Shown here: positions 44,934 to 54,220 of the stretch, piece by piece
Position numbering within the stretch: position 1 is the stretch's first letter
Layout: the number at the start of each line of letters is the position of its first letter
Assembly: GCA_027494035.1 (NCBI GenBank)
Contig: JAOSJQ010000001.1
Coordinates: forward strand, 2,108,001 to 2,172,000
DNA from: UTCFX2 sp002050125
GTDB lineage: Bacteria > Chloroflexota > Anaerolineae > Anaerolineales > UBA4823
Length of the DNA: 64,000 nt
Reading direction: 5' to 3'
Made by a program: the position numbers and the translations under genes
The notes under the pieces: generated by a model
Told to the model about the DNA's origin: nothing
Database searches by the model: none
Seen by the model: the letters and a program-made list of their open reading frames with translations, nothing else

Positions 44934-46340
44934 TTAGAACGCCCCTTTTCCTTGCAGCACGACCATGACGGTTTTCAGCAAGATCCAAATATCCAGCAGG
45001 ATGGAGTAATGCTGGATGTAATACAAGTCATCTTCGGTGTGCAGGTGCATGGGACGGTCGCTTCTCCCGTTGATTTGCCACCAGCCAGTGATGCCCTGCG
45101 GAATACTGAAGCGCTGGCGCTGCCAGGTTTCGTAGCGTTCGACAAGCTGGGGCAACTCGGGGCGAGGACCCACCAGGCTCATATCCCCTTTCAAGACGTT
45201 GAACAGTTGCGGCAGTTCATCCAGGCTGGTGCGGCGCAGGATCTTTCCGAGGCGGGTAACGCGCGGGTCGGCTGCCCGCTTGTGTATCAACCGCCCCTGT
45301 TCGCCCTGATGTTCAAGCGCTTGCTGCGGCGCTTCCGCCGCGACCCGCATACTGCGAAATTTATACATCTTGAACAGCCGTCCGTTTTCCCCCACCCGGT
45401 CCTGGATAAAGAGGACGGGTCCCGGCGACTCCAATCTGATCGCCAGCGCGATGACCCCCATCGCGGCGAGTGCAAATGGCAGGGTTATTAATGTGACGAC
45501 CAGATCAAACAGGCGTTTCAACAAGCGCTGTGCGTCCGAGATCGCCGGAGCGCATAGATCCAGCATAGGGATGCCCGCGAATTCTTCGATTGCGGCTTTA
45601 TGGAGCGCAAGGCGAAAATAGTCCGGAATGAGCCAGACTTTTACCGGCAGGTGGTGCAGTTCGGCGATCAGATCGTTGGTTTTTTGGTACGCCTGCAGGG
45701 GCAGGGCGATGACAACATCCTGGGGGGAGGATTGCAGGACGACCTTCTGCAGTTCGTCCAGTGTCCCCAGTAAGCCAGCCTGATTTTCCGGAGCTTGATC
45801 GTCTAAAAAACCGCGCACCGATAGGTTAAGTTGAGGGTTCGCCAGGATCTGCTGCTCGAGTTGGCGGCCGACTTCTCCAGCGCCCAGGATGATGACCCCC
45901 CGGCGCGGTTGGGATGCACCGGGTCTGAGCCGGCGGGCAAGCCGGTATAACATCCGCCAGGCATTCATGGCGAAAAGTCCGAGGAAGACGAAGGCTGTGA
46001 AAAGCAGGCGTGAAACCAACCGAAAGGACAGGTAGAGCGTGCCAGCCATTGCCATGGCTGCCAGCAGGGAACCCAGCATCAGGCTGCCAAGCTCGTCCAG
46101 CCAATGCAGATTTCGCCTGCCATCGTAAACCGAGAACAAGATCAGGATCGCGACCCATTCTATGGCAAAGAGCGGGTATGTAGCCCATGGCAGGGCGATA
46201 TATTGTGGATAGTAGGCTGCGAAGGGCAAAAAGCTCAGGTATGGGCGGAGATGGGCTGCGCCATAGAGGGCACACCCGATCGCCAAAGCGTCCAGGATCA
46301 TCGAAAGAAGCGCAAAATTAACGGAGAACCGGCGGAACAT
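44934..46340 (-). CDS. Polyprenyl-phosphate sugar phosphotransferase (WbaP/WcaJ type)
   Basis: A 468-residue phosphoglycosyltransferase that transfers a sugar-1-phosphate from a UDP-sugar to undecaprenyl phosphate, the first step of lipid-linked polysaccharide assembly. There are about four N-terminal membrane segments, a central Rossmann-like domain (IILGAGEVGRQLEQ), then a re-entrant membrane helix and the catalytic domain with KMYKFRSM, RTSLDELPQLFNVLKGDMSL and GPRPELP. It heads the surface-polysaccharide region. Confidence 0.93.
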   Translation of the reverse strand: MFRRFSVNFALLSMILDALAIGCALYGAAHLRPYLSFLPFAAYYPQYIALPWATYPLFAIEWVAILILFSVYDGRRNLHWLDELGSLMLGSLLAAMAMAGTLYLSFRLVSRLLFTAFVFLGLFAMNAWRMLYRLARRLRPGASQPRRGVIILGAGEVGRQLEQQILANPQLNLSVRGFLDDQAPENQAGLLGTLDELQKVVLQSSPQDVVIALPLQAYQKTNDLIAELHHLPVKVWLIPDYFRLALHKAAIEEFAGIPMLDLCAPAISDAQRLLKRLFDLVVTLITLPFALAAMGVIALAIRLESPGPVLFIQDRVGENGRLFKMYKFRSMRVAAEAPQQALEHQGEQGRLIHKRAADPRVTRLGKILRRTSLDELPQLFNVLKGDMSLVGPRPELPQLVERYETWQRQRFSIPQGITGWWQINGRSDRPMHLHTEDDLYYIQHYSILLDIWILLKTVMVVLQGKGAF

Positions 46341-46397
46341 AAGCTTACGGGAATTATAATTGCACCTTTTGAAATCTTGGACTGAAATGCAGCGGTT

Positions 46398-46427
46398 TTG
46401 AGCGGATAAAAATCGGAATGTTATAAT
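46398..46427 (+). promoter_or_regulatory. Promoter of the LuxR-kelch gene
   Basis: TTGAGC (46398-46403, 4 of 6), an 18-base spacer and a perfect TATAAT (46422-46427). It excludes the TTG at 46430 as a start and supports the ATG at 46466. Confidence 0.6.
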
Positions 46428-46465
46428 ACTTGAAATCGGCGCTGTACGAAAATGGTTCGGTGAAG

Positions 46466-47830
46466 ATGGTCTCTAACGAAAATGAGCTGAGTGAGAGAGA
46501 GCTTGAGATTTTACGGCTGCTCGCAACGGGGGCAAGCAATAAAGAAATTGCACAAAAGCTCTTTATCAGCACCAACACAGTAAAGGTACATCTACGGAAT
46601 ATCTACAGCAAAATTGGGGTGAGCACGCGCACGGAAGCTGCCATGCACGCGGTAAATATTGGCGTTGTCGAGCGATATCAACTTCAAGACAGTAATCTCG
46701 ACGGGTTCTCTGGCGGGAGCAGCGGGTTGGAATCGCTTTCCCCAGCCGATGAGCCACTAAAGCCGGGACTGGCGGGATTAATTCAAAAATTCGCCTCCAG
46801 ACCCTGGACGCTGATAACCCTGGCGCTAAGCCTCGCGGCGGCGGTCATTGTCCTCTTCGCGCTTATTAATGGAGGTCAAAAAAACTTACCCGAGAGCCAA
46901 CCAACCGAAAGCAAAAGTATCAGCGCCAACCAGGAACTTTGGAGTGTGAAAGCCAGCCTGCTCACGCCGCGCACCCAATTTGCGGTTGTGCCTTACAAGG
47001 ACAAGTTGATAACGATTGCGGGTTTGAGTAAGGCGGGCGCCAGCGGCGTCACCGAACAATATGACATCCAGACGAATCAATGGGTGGCGCTGGCTGAAAA
47101 ACCGGTCAAAGTCTCCGGGGTTCAAGGAGTCGTGATCGAAGACAGGGTGTACATTCCAGGTGGAAAACTGGACGACGGCACGCTGACGGATGTCCTTGAA
47201 ATCTATGACATCCTAAGCAACTCCTGGATTCAGGGCGCGCAATTGCCCCTCGCAATCAGCGATTACGGGTTGGCGGCGATAGGTGGGGAAGTGTTCCTGC
47301 TGGGCGGCTGGGATGGAAATGAAGTCGTGAAGTCGGTCTATGCCTATGACCCGGCATCAGACCGCTGGCAGCCGCGCGCACCTATGAGTGTGGCGCGCAG
47401 TCAATTCGGGGTGGTTCCGATAAATGGGAAAATCTATGTTTTTGGTGGGTATGACGGCAAAGATACGCTCGATACGACCGAGGTGTGTACCCCCGGGTTA
47501 GCCGGAAAACCGGATGCATGGAATTCGGGCGCAGCGATGCCGGAGGGCGATTTCGGGATGGGCGCAACGAGCCTGCTCGATATTGCCTATATTGTTGGGG
47601 GCGCCAATCATTCCAATAAGACATTCCCGATACTGGTTTTTTATACCAACACCGGAGAATGGCAATCGATTGAGCTGCCGCCCGATTTCGAACTGGGTGC
47701 AGGAATGGGCGTCACCAGCCAGGGTCAGTATCTGTATTTAATGGGGGGCAGTCAAGGCGACACCATCCTTCGGAACTTTTACGTTTATAAAGCGCTGATT
47801 ACCACCTCCCTTCCATTGATTATTAAATAA
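46466..47830 (+). CDS. Membrane-anchored LuxR-type regulator with extracytoplasmic kelch propeller
   Basis: A 454-residue protein with three parts. Residues about 8-66 are a LuxR/GerE helix-turn-helix (LSERELEILRLLATGASNKE, STNTVKVHLRNIYSKIGV). A linker leads to one membrane segment (114-134). The rest (about 150-445) contains six kelch-type units (for example YIPGGKL, FLLGGWDGNE, YVFGGYDGKD and LYLMGGS), which should fold into a beta-propeller outside the membrane. The C-terminus is TTSLPLIIK, like tails of other exported proteins here. The topology is that of ToxR/CadC one-component regulators, but with a LuxR head and a kelch sensor. It diverges from the phosphoglycosyltransferase gene, whose promoter it may control. 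Confidence 0.85.
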   Translation: MVSNENELSERELEILRLLATGASNKEIAQKLFISTNTVKVHLRNIYSKIGVSTRTEAAMHAVNIGVVERYQLQDSNLDGFSGGSSGLESLSPADEPLKPGLAGLIQKFASRPWTLITLALSLAAAVIVLFALINGGQKNLPESQPTESKSISANQELWSVKASLLTPRTQFAVVPYKDKLITIAGLSKAGASGVTEQYDIQTNQWVALAEKPVKVSGVQGVVIEDRVYIPGGKLDDGTLTDVLEIYDILSNSWIQGAQLPLAISDYGLAAIGGEVFLLGGWDGNEVVKSVYAYDPASDRWQPRAPMSVARSQFGVVPINGKIYVFGGYDGKDTLDTTEVCTPGLAGKPDAWNSGAAMPEGDFGMGATSLLDIAYIVGGANHSNKTFPILVFYTNTGEWQSIELPPDFELGAGMGVTSQGQYLYLMGGSQGDTILRNFYVYKALITTSLPLIIK

Positions 47831-48042
47831 TGCACCCATACACACGCTTCCCCTGAAGAAGCGTAAAAAATACCCCAAATGGGTTATTCGAAACCCCTGG
47901 AAATGAACTACCAATGCCAACGGTAACACGATTGGGTTATTGATCTGATTCGAGTGCTGACATAAAATCACATTCAGAGGTAGTAGGTTTGAATCATTCG
48001 GATTAAACATAGCCTATCTTGATATTTTGAAAGGATGCCAAA

Positions 48043-49401
48043 ATGAAAAAACTAGTCACAATTCTGATCGTTTTTACCATGGCTGCCGCAATCGTTGGCA
48101 TTGCGCAGGCTGCCCTCCCGGGCGGGCCGTTCAGTTATGCGTTCTACTTACAGAACCTGGACACGGTGAGCACCGCTCGCTGTTCGTACCAGTTCTATAA
48201 CACCGTTGGCGGACTGCAATACACCTCGCCTCAATTTGATATTCCGAAGGAAGACAATGTCGAGGTCTATGTGCCCGGGATCGGTGGGCTGACTTCTGGA
48301 ACTTACTCTGTGGTCGCAAGCTGCGATAAGCAAGTTGCTGCGGTAGTCAACTTCAGCGATGCTGACAGCGGCGCCGCTCACAGGGGTATTTCGGATCCGG
48401 CGACTACCTGGTATGCCCCGGCTGTTTACGACAATTTCTATAATTTCTCCACAAACATGGTGGTTCAAAACGCCACTGCCTCGCCTATTAACATCACTGT
48501 TTACATCTATGCCCCGGGAAATGCCGTTCCTGTTAAGACACTAACCGCAAACAACGTGCCAGGTTATGCGTCGGTAGAATTTGACCAGGAAGGTCTGGCG
48601 GAGCTGCTTACGAACGTCTCCTACTCGGCGAAGATCGTGGGTACCGGAAACATTGCTCCAGTAGTCAATATTTATGGAAGACCTGCAAGCGCCGTTGCCC
48701 AGCAGCTTTACTCCTACAACCCCTTCTCTGCTGGCGCTTTGAAATTCTATGCCCCCTTGATCATGAATAATTACTGGGGCTACAACACTGCATTGACCGT
48801 TCAGAACGTGGGTTCATCCACTGCCAGAGTGCAGATGACATACTCCAATGGGACGACTGCAATCGTCAAAATTCCGACGAACTCGTCTTATGAAAGATAC
48901 TCCCCGCTTGTGGTTCCTGCCGGGAATACGCTCTATTCTGTAAAGATAGAAAGCATCACAGGCGACGGCGTTACTACGGCTCAACCTGTTGTCGCATTTG
49001 TCAACCAGTCGAACCCAACCAATCGGGCATCTAGCTACACCGCTTTTGCGGCTGGATCGACCCGGGTTTATCTGCCAACCGTCTATAAACTGTTCTATCG
49101 CTACAATACCAGCGTAACCTGCCAGAACGTCGGCGCCTCATCAGCGACAATGACCATCACCTATAAGGGACCTGGCGTAGGCGCGCCGACTACTTCCCCG
49201 GCAGTTGCAGCCGGAAAGACGTGGGAATTCTACCAACTCACCGATCCATCACTTGCGTCTGTGCCATTGAACTGGAAGGGGTCGGCAGTGGTCTCCTCTG
49301 CTCAACCGATTGTCTGCGTTGTGAATGAAAATCAGAACCTGGCTCCGGAGATTAATCAGAGCAAAGACATGTTGTATACGTATGAAGGTGTCTCGCCCTA
49401 A
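48043..49401 (+). CDS. Secreted repeat-module surface protein
   Basis: A 452-residue exported protein with a clear signal peptide (cleavage after AQA, residue 23) and GAAAGGATG-type upstream spacing. The mature part has three similar modules of about 105-110 residues starting with APAVYDNFY, APLIMNNYWG and LPTVYKLFYR (near 125, 237 and 343), each followed by a VQN or CQNVG segment, plus a shorter, more diverged N-terminal one. They look like all-beta Ig-like domains. It is rich in Asn, Ser, Thr and Tyr, as surface-layer or adhesin-type proteins are. No sorting signal recognised. Confidence 0.75.
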   Translation: MKKLVTILIVFTMAAAIVGIAQAALPGGPFSYAFYLQNLDTVSTARCSYQFYNTVGGLQYTSPQFDIPKEDNVEVYVPGIGGLTSGTYSVVASCDKQVAAVVNFSDADSGAAHRGISDPATTWYAPAVYDNFYNFSTNMVVQNATASPINITVYIYAPGNAVPVKTLTANNVPGYASVEFDQEGLAELLTNVSYSAKIVGTGNIAPVVNIYGRPASAVAQQLYSYNPFSAGALKFYAPLIMNNYWGYNTALTVQNVGSSTARVQMTYSNGTTAIVKIPTNSSYERYSPLVVPAGNTLYSVKIESITGDGVTTAQPVVAFVNQSNPTNRASSYTAFAAGSTRVYLPTVYKLFYRYNTSVTCQNVGASSATMTITYKGPGVGAPTTSPAVAAGKTWEFYQLTDPSLASVPLNWKGSAVVSSAQPIVCVVNENQNLAPEINQSKDMLYTYEGVSP

Positions 49402-49429
49402 TAAGCAATATCTCCAGATGACATGATTT

Positions 49430-49474
49430 TTCGGGAGGTTGCTGGGGAAAGTCCAGTAACCTCCCGAATTTTGG
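49430..49474. terminator. Intrinsic terminator of the surface protein gene
   Basis: A 14-bp stem (CGGGAGGTTGCTGG / CCAGTAACCTCCCG, one wobble pair) with a 7-base loop, flanked by T-rich DNA on both sides, 30 bases after the stop. Confidence 0.9.
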
Positions 49475-49482
49475 AGAGACGA

Positions 49483-50057
49483 ATGGTCAATAAAAATGCG
49501 TATTTGCTGCTTATTCTGATACTCTTTTTCGCGGCTTGCAGCCCATCTCCACAAACGCCGCAGATAACGAATCCTCCTGGCGCATCGCAAGAGACAGCAA
49601 ATCCGATATTAAAACCGCTGGATTTTGGGGGTATCCTTATCCGTTCACAGAAACAGAACCGCCCCTGCCCGAATATCTTCAAACACCGGTTCAGGTGCCT
49701 ACGCCGAGCATGGACAAAGGGGTGGTGACCGGTTCGTTAAGAAACCTCGACGGCGGCGAGCCGCTGCAATTCCAAACTCTTTTTCTTGGGCAGAAAGTGT
49801 ACTTGACGCCCGCGCCTGGCTATACCTATCACATTTTTCAAAACACATCGCCAAAGACTACCTCGGATATCAACGGCGATTTTGCCTTTGGAGATGTGCC
49901 GGAAGGCGAATACATCGTCATGGTCTGGACGCCGTTCGGGGCTTATGTCATTATGGAGAACGGAACGGAGTTAATGGTAAAGGTGAAACCCGGAAAGACG
50001 CTTGAACTGGGTGAACTGGACGCCGTTGACGTGATGAAACACACTGAAACTCCGTAG
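49483..50057 (+). CDS. Small lipoprotein, one frameshift
   Basis: A lipoprotein of about 191 residues after correction. The signal peptide MVNKNAYLLLILILFFAACS ends in a lipobox (FAAC). A G run of five at 49627-49631 is one base short; with six G residues FGGYPYPFTETEPPLPEYL continues into a C-terminal domain with strands such as DINGDFAFGDVPEGEYIVMV that resemble a carboxypeptidase-regulatory (transthyretin-like) fold. GGAGAG precedes the ATG at 49483. Function unknown. Confidence 0.7.
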
Positions 50058-50079
50058 CTTAGACCGGGCAAACAGCATA

Positions 50080-51009
50080 TCAGCCGCTATCATGCTTTGC
50101 GTTTGATTTGCGGATCATGTATGAACTGATCAAAGACCCTAAAAAACCCCAGATTGTATCCCCAAGCGCCAGAATAAGGCGCATCAAGATTGAAACCACA
50201 ACCGCATTGGTTGTTGGCAAGTAGGGCTGCAACAATACCACAAGCGTGATATCTCTGATCCCCAAGCCGGCTGGCAGAAATATGATGAGGGCGCTGATGC
50301 AGCCGGCTGTCGCCCAGATCCACGTCGCTCTAAACAGATCCAGCGCATTCGGGGATTGCAAACTGGGCGACGATAATATCAGAATAATTGCGCCACCCAA
50401 AACCCAGGCTGCGCCATAAAGCAGAACCCAGGACAAACCTTCGAACAACCTTCGAAGGTTTGTTTTGGTTTTCGGCTGCCACTGGTACGCAAGATAGACT
50501 GCCAGCCCGATGATCAACCCACAAAGCAGGATCAGCACAGGTGATGGCAGGTTTTGGATACCGGCGACGATCAACGAAACGCCAACCAATAATAAAATAA
50601 ACCATTCCAGGAAACTGGCGGTGATGACCGCGCCGCTCGAGAGGTCCTCCGAATCAGCGTACATGCTGGTTCTGCCGACCCATTGCCAGACCCCCCCAGG
50701 CAGCCGCCTCAGCATCAAGAAGCGGGCGTAATATTGCAGGTCATCCCAGCCCAACCGGTGCTGGTCGGCAATCAGCCGGAGCCAAACGACAAACTGGAGC
50801 GAGTGTGAGATCAAGCAGAGCAAAAGCGAAATCAGGCTTGGAAGCCAGTAATCTTGCCAGGGGACTTCTCTGGCGCGATAGCCGCTGTAGATCAGCAGAG
50901 CAATCATATACACAAACGCAGCGATGCTTAACACATAGCCGAACCATCGCCAGCGTTTTCTGATTTCTGTTATTCGATTAACCCAGGTTTGAGCGATGTT
51001 TTGAATCAA
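50080..51009 (-). CDS. Lysylphosphatidylglycerol synthetase/flippase-family membrane protein
   Basis: A 309-residue protein with about eight membrane segments, similar to the UPF0104/LPG_synthase_TM family (RRLPGGVWQWVGR near residue 100, AGLGIRDITLVVLLQP near 250). Members flip or transport lipid-linked molecules. It sits at the downstream end of the glycosyltransferase operon, so it may handle a lipid-linked glycan. Confidence 0.8.
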   Translation of the reverse strand: MIQNIAQTWVNRITEIRKRWRWFGYVLSIAAFVYMIALLIYSGYRAREVPWQDYWLPSLISLLLCLISHSLQFVVWLRLIADQHRLGWDDLQYYARFLMLRRLPGGVWQWVGRTSMYADSEDLSSGAVITASFLEWFILLLVGVSLIVAGIQNLPSPVLILLCGLIIGLAVYLAYQWQPKTKTNLRRLFEGLSWVLLYGAAWVLGGAIILILSSPSLQSPNALDLFRATWIWATAGCISALIIFLPAGLGIRDITLVVLLQPYLPTTNAVVVSILMRLILALGDTIWGFLGSLISSYMIRKSNAKHDSG

Positions 51010-51018
51010 TTTACCAGC

Positions 51019-51912
51019 TTATCTCTTGGTCAAGACGTAGACGCTGATTGGACCGCGGTGTAATGCATAGGAAATCTGCCGGTACGGGTACAAGAGCATG
51101 GAAAGAAAAGGGTCCGCCGCAAGCACGATCTTCTTCTGGCTGGGGAAGCGCTGGATCAGGCTGAGTTGAAAAGTCCCTTTTCCTCCGATAAAGGTTTTGT
51201 CTTCAATTATCTTGAAACCGGAGAGTTCACACAACTGCTGAATGTTTTCTTTATTAAAGAGAAAGAAATGCCGAGGCACATCCCAGCCGATCCAGGAGGC
51301 GGAGAAAAGATAACGGTCAAAACTCGTTAAATTTGGGATCGAAAAAACCAGTAGACCGTCTTCTTGCAGCAATTCATGGATCAATTGAAAAGCGCTGCGC
51401 GGGCTGGGCAAATGCTCCAGGACATCCCACAATGTAATCACCCGATAGCGTTCTGGATGCCCTGCGAGATTTTCAATCGATCCGGTCAGCACGTCCAGTC
51501 CATTCACCTCACGCGCAATCTGTGCGGCTCGCTCCACCAGTTCAATCCCCTTCACCTGCCAGCCGCGGTTCCGGGCGCTCACTAAAAAATCGCCCGTCCC
51601 GCAACCGATGTCTAACAGTATGCCTGGGTTTCCTGCGTATTTTTCGATAAAGTCCAACCTCATGTTCATTGCCCGGCGCTGGTGCCAGCTCTGCAAACCA
51701 GAACTAGTTTCACCAGCCCGGGTAAAACATTCGTAATCTTCAGGATAAAAAGAGGCGATTGTCTCGGGCGAGGGGCGGTTGCGCAGATAAATCAATCCGC
51801 ACGCGCGGCATTGCACGAGCAAGAATTCCTGCCCCGACACCCGGTCGATTCGTCTCAGGAAAGGTGAATACTCGGATGAACCGCAGAGATCGCAATGAGT
51901 GATTTCAATCAT
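51019..51912 (-). CDS. SAM-dependent methyltransferase with N-terminal zinc site
   Basis: A 297-residue class I methyltransferase. The N-terminus has two CxxC pairs (CDLC ... CRAC), as in the Methyltransf_13/C-methyltransferase group that acts on sugars; the SAM motif I is LLDIGCGTGDFL and motif II/III lies in ITLWDVLEHLPSP. Probably modifies a sugar in the surface glycan. The ATG at 51912 starts next to the zinc site; the in-frame reading from 51927 is possible. Confidence 0.85.
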   Translation of the reverse strand: MIEITHCDLCGSSEYSPFLRRIDRVSGQEFLLVQCRACGLIYLRNRPSPETIASFYPEDYECFTRAGETSSGLQSWHQRRAMNMRLDFIEKYAGNPGILLDIGCGTGDFLVSARNRGWQVKGIELVERAAQIAREVNGLDVLTGSIENLAGHPERYRVITLWDVLEHLPSPRSAFQLIHELLQEDGLLVFSIPNLTSFDRYLFSASWIGWDVPRHFFLFNKENIQQLCELSGFKIIEDKTFIGGKGTFQLSLIQRFPSQKKIVLAADPFLSMLLYPYRQISYALHRGPISVYVLTKR

Positions 51913-51971
51913 GATTTCAGAAAGCAACGCCTTGGAAGGACAGGAAATCTACCCCAAGATTACGCCGTAAG

Positions 51972-54163
51972 TCAAATCTGGTCAGTGATCGTTGGAATCC
52001 CGCTCAGCGGCTTCTGCAGTCCCTCTTGCATGCCTTTGCGGAATTCGGGCCAATACTTCCAATTGCGTTTAACGACAAATTCGCGCACGATAATATAGCC
52101 AACATGGGCAAAAGACCACAACCAGCCAGACTCTTTTCCGTGTCTGCGGTAGAAACGGATGATGCTAGCGCCGTAGGTTCGCCAAAACAACGGCGATTGT
52201 GGACCCTTGGTAGTTGTGGACACTTTATGCCACATGTGTGCTGATGGAACGTATAGGATATCCAGCCCATGGGCGCGGACACGTTCTGAAAAATCCCAGT
52301 CATCAAAAAGGAAAAAATATCCAGGGTCGAAGAGACCCGCTTTTTCAAAAGCCTTTCTATGGATTAGCAGCCCACAGCTCGGAGCATATTCGATTGTCTC
52401 AATAAGATCAACCGGCGCGCGCCCTTTTCGGGTCATCAAGATGGCGGGCGGGAAACTGCGGTGAACCCCGCCGCTGGACCAAACTCGATCGTGGCTGCCA
52501 TAGTAAAGCACTTTTGGCATCAAAATGCCCGCGTTCGGATGTTGTTCGCTGATCTCTAATAATTTGTCAAGAATATCGGGGGAACGACCGTATCGTTGTT
52601 TAGCATGAGGATGAAGTCAGCCCCCGAATTTAACGCGCGTTGAAAACCGATGTTGTAGCCGGCTGGAACGCCCAGGTTCTGACCGTTTTCAATCACCTCT
52701 ACACCAGGAAATTCATTTCGAACGTTATGTACAGTGTCATCGCTCGACCCATTGTCTACCAGGATCACTTTATAAGGGGAATATTGCATCTGCAGCACCG
52801 AGGCCAGGCACTCTTGAGTGACCTCGTAGTGGTTGTAGGTGAGGATGACTACATAAACAAGCGGGTTCGTAGGTTGCTGTTCGGGTAAGATTTCAGTGGG
52901 CATTGGCTCTCTGCGGCTGGCTTTTAGGATGGCGTTGGTTACTTCAATCGCTGCGGCAAAATTATCGTCAACTTCCCGATGGCGGAATTCCGCGTTCCGC
53001 CCGACCAGATATAGATTTTTATATCTTTCGACCTGATTTTGCGCATCTTTTAGCACATCATCGTATTCTTGATTGTACACCGGGTAAGCAAAGTTTTCGC
53101 GAACGACCAATGAATCTAAGATTTCATCTTTCTTCACCAGCTTGATCCGTGTGAGGTCGTCAATAACTTTTTGAGCGACATCCGGATGATACTGGGTCAC
53201 CTCGGCGCAGATGACCGTGGTGTCCTCGGGAGTATCAACCGCGCTCATGTTTTTGAACTCCACCAACCGGTTTACGCTGACATCGCTGTCGGTAAAATAA
53301 TGCCAATGGTTTTCGGACACCAAGGGGCGGTTTATCCAGAGGTAGACTGCGTCGACTTTTTGAAAACTCAATTCCGGCTTGTGACCCAACATTCGGCAGG
53401 TGAGGCTCAAAGGCAAGGTTGACACGACAAAATCGACCGGCTCGTGATGTTCGACGCCATCTTGGATGTATCTGATCGCAGAAATCCGATCAGCGTCAGC
53501 CTCAAGCTTGGTTACCTGCGCTTCAAGTTTCACATGCTCTTGAATGTCGCGGTGAAGTTTCTCCGAGATCGTCCCATAACCGCCGTGAACGGGGTAATAA
53601 AAATACTGAAATTTTGTTTTGGAATTTTCCTTGAAATGATCCATCGGGCTGGCTAAACGGACTTTCTGTCGCGCCCAAAGAACCGAAATTTCTTCGCCCC
53701 GTATCCCAAATAATTTTTCGGTATAGGGCTGAAAAAAGAGTCGATATAGGGATTTCCCATAGCGCCTCAAGACGAAATTTTCGAAATTGGTGTCTTTCAA
53801 ATTCTTCGGGCGGGCGAGGTAATCCCAGATAATCCCAATCTTTTCACGCACCGGCAGCCTAGCGATCAGTTCTATCGTATCCAGCGGGTCACTCATCCAA
53901 TTCCCATGCAAGTAGATCTGGCTGCGCCGGATGTGTCTGCCCATCGGGACCAGGCTTAACAGTTTTTGAAGCACGTTCTCGTCGGTGGTGAAGAGGCGAT
54001 GCGCGGCAAAGTCGCAGTGAAAACCATGCCATTCAAAACTGCGCGCCAGACCGCCGATGTAGGGCTGTTTTTCGAGAACGAAGAAGTCCAGTTTATTCTG
54101 TTTGAGCAGCCAGCCCGAGCTCAACCCGGCGATGCCAGCGCCTAAAATTGCTACCCGTGTCAA
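51972..54163 (-). CDS. FAD-dependent oxidoreductase fused to GT2 glycosyltransferase, one frameshift
   Basis: As read, an N-terminal FAD-dependent amine-oxidase-like domain (residues about 1-430; AILGAGIAGLSSGWLLKQ and the FVLEKQPYIGG Rossmann features) continues in frame into a GT-A glycosyltransferase of the rhamnosyltransferase type (VVILTYNHYEV, VDNGSSDDT, LMLNNDTVVPP). The C-terminal part lies in another frame (51972-52523); one missing C at 52578-52582 explains this, giving about 730 residues. Both parts suit modified-sugar or glycan synthesis. Because frameshift errors are common here, a lost stop between two neighbouring genes (an ATG is present at MPTEILPEQQ) must be ruled out before the fusion is accepted. 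Confidence 0.7.
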
Positions 54164-54220
54164 AACGATTTTTCAACTCCGCTTATCTGAGGATTAATAA
54201 CGCCAGTGATTTTACACTGT

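Noticed and set aside
46430..46465. TTG start for the LuxR-kelch protein
   Set aside because: The TATAAT box ends three bases before it, so this codon would not be in the transcript; ATG 46466 suits the HTH start.
47831..48042. Hairpin ACGCTTC / GAAGCGT after the LuxR-kelch gene as an intrinsic terminator
   Set aside because: It is followed by A residues rather than T residues on the plus strand, so termination by this hairpin is doubtful.
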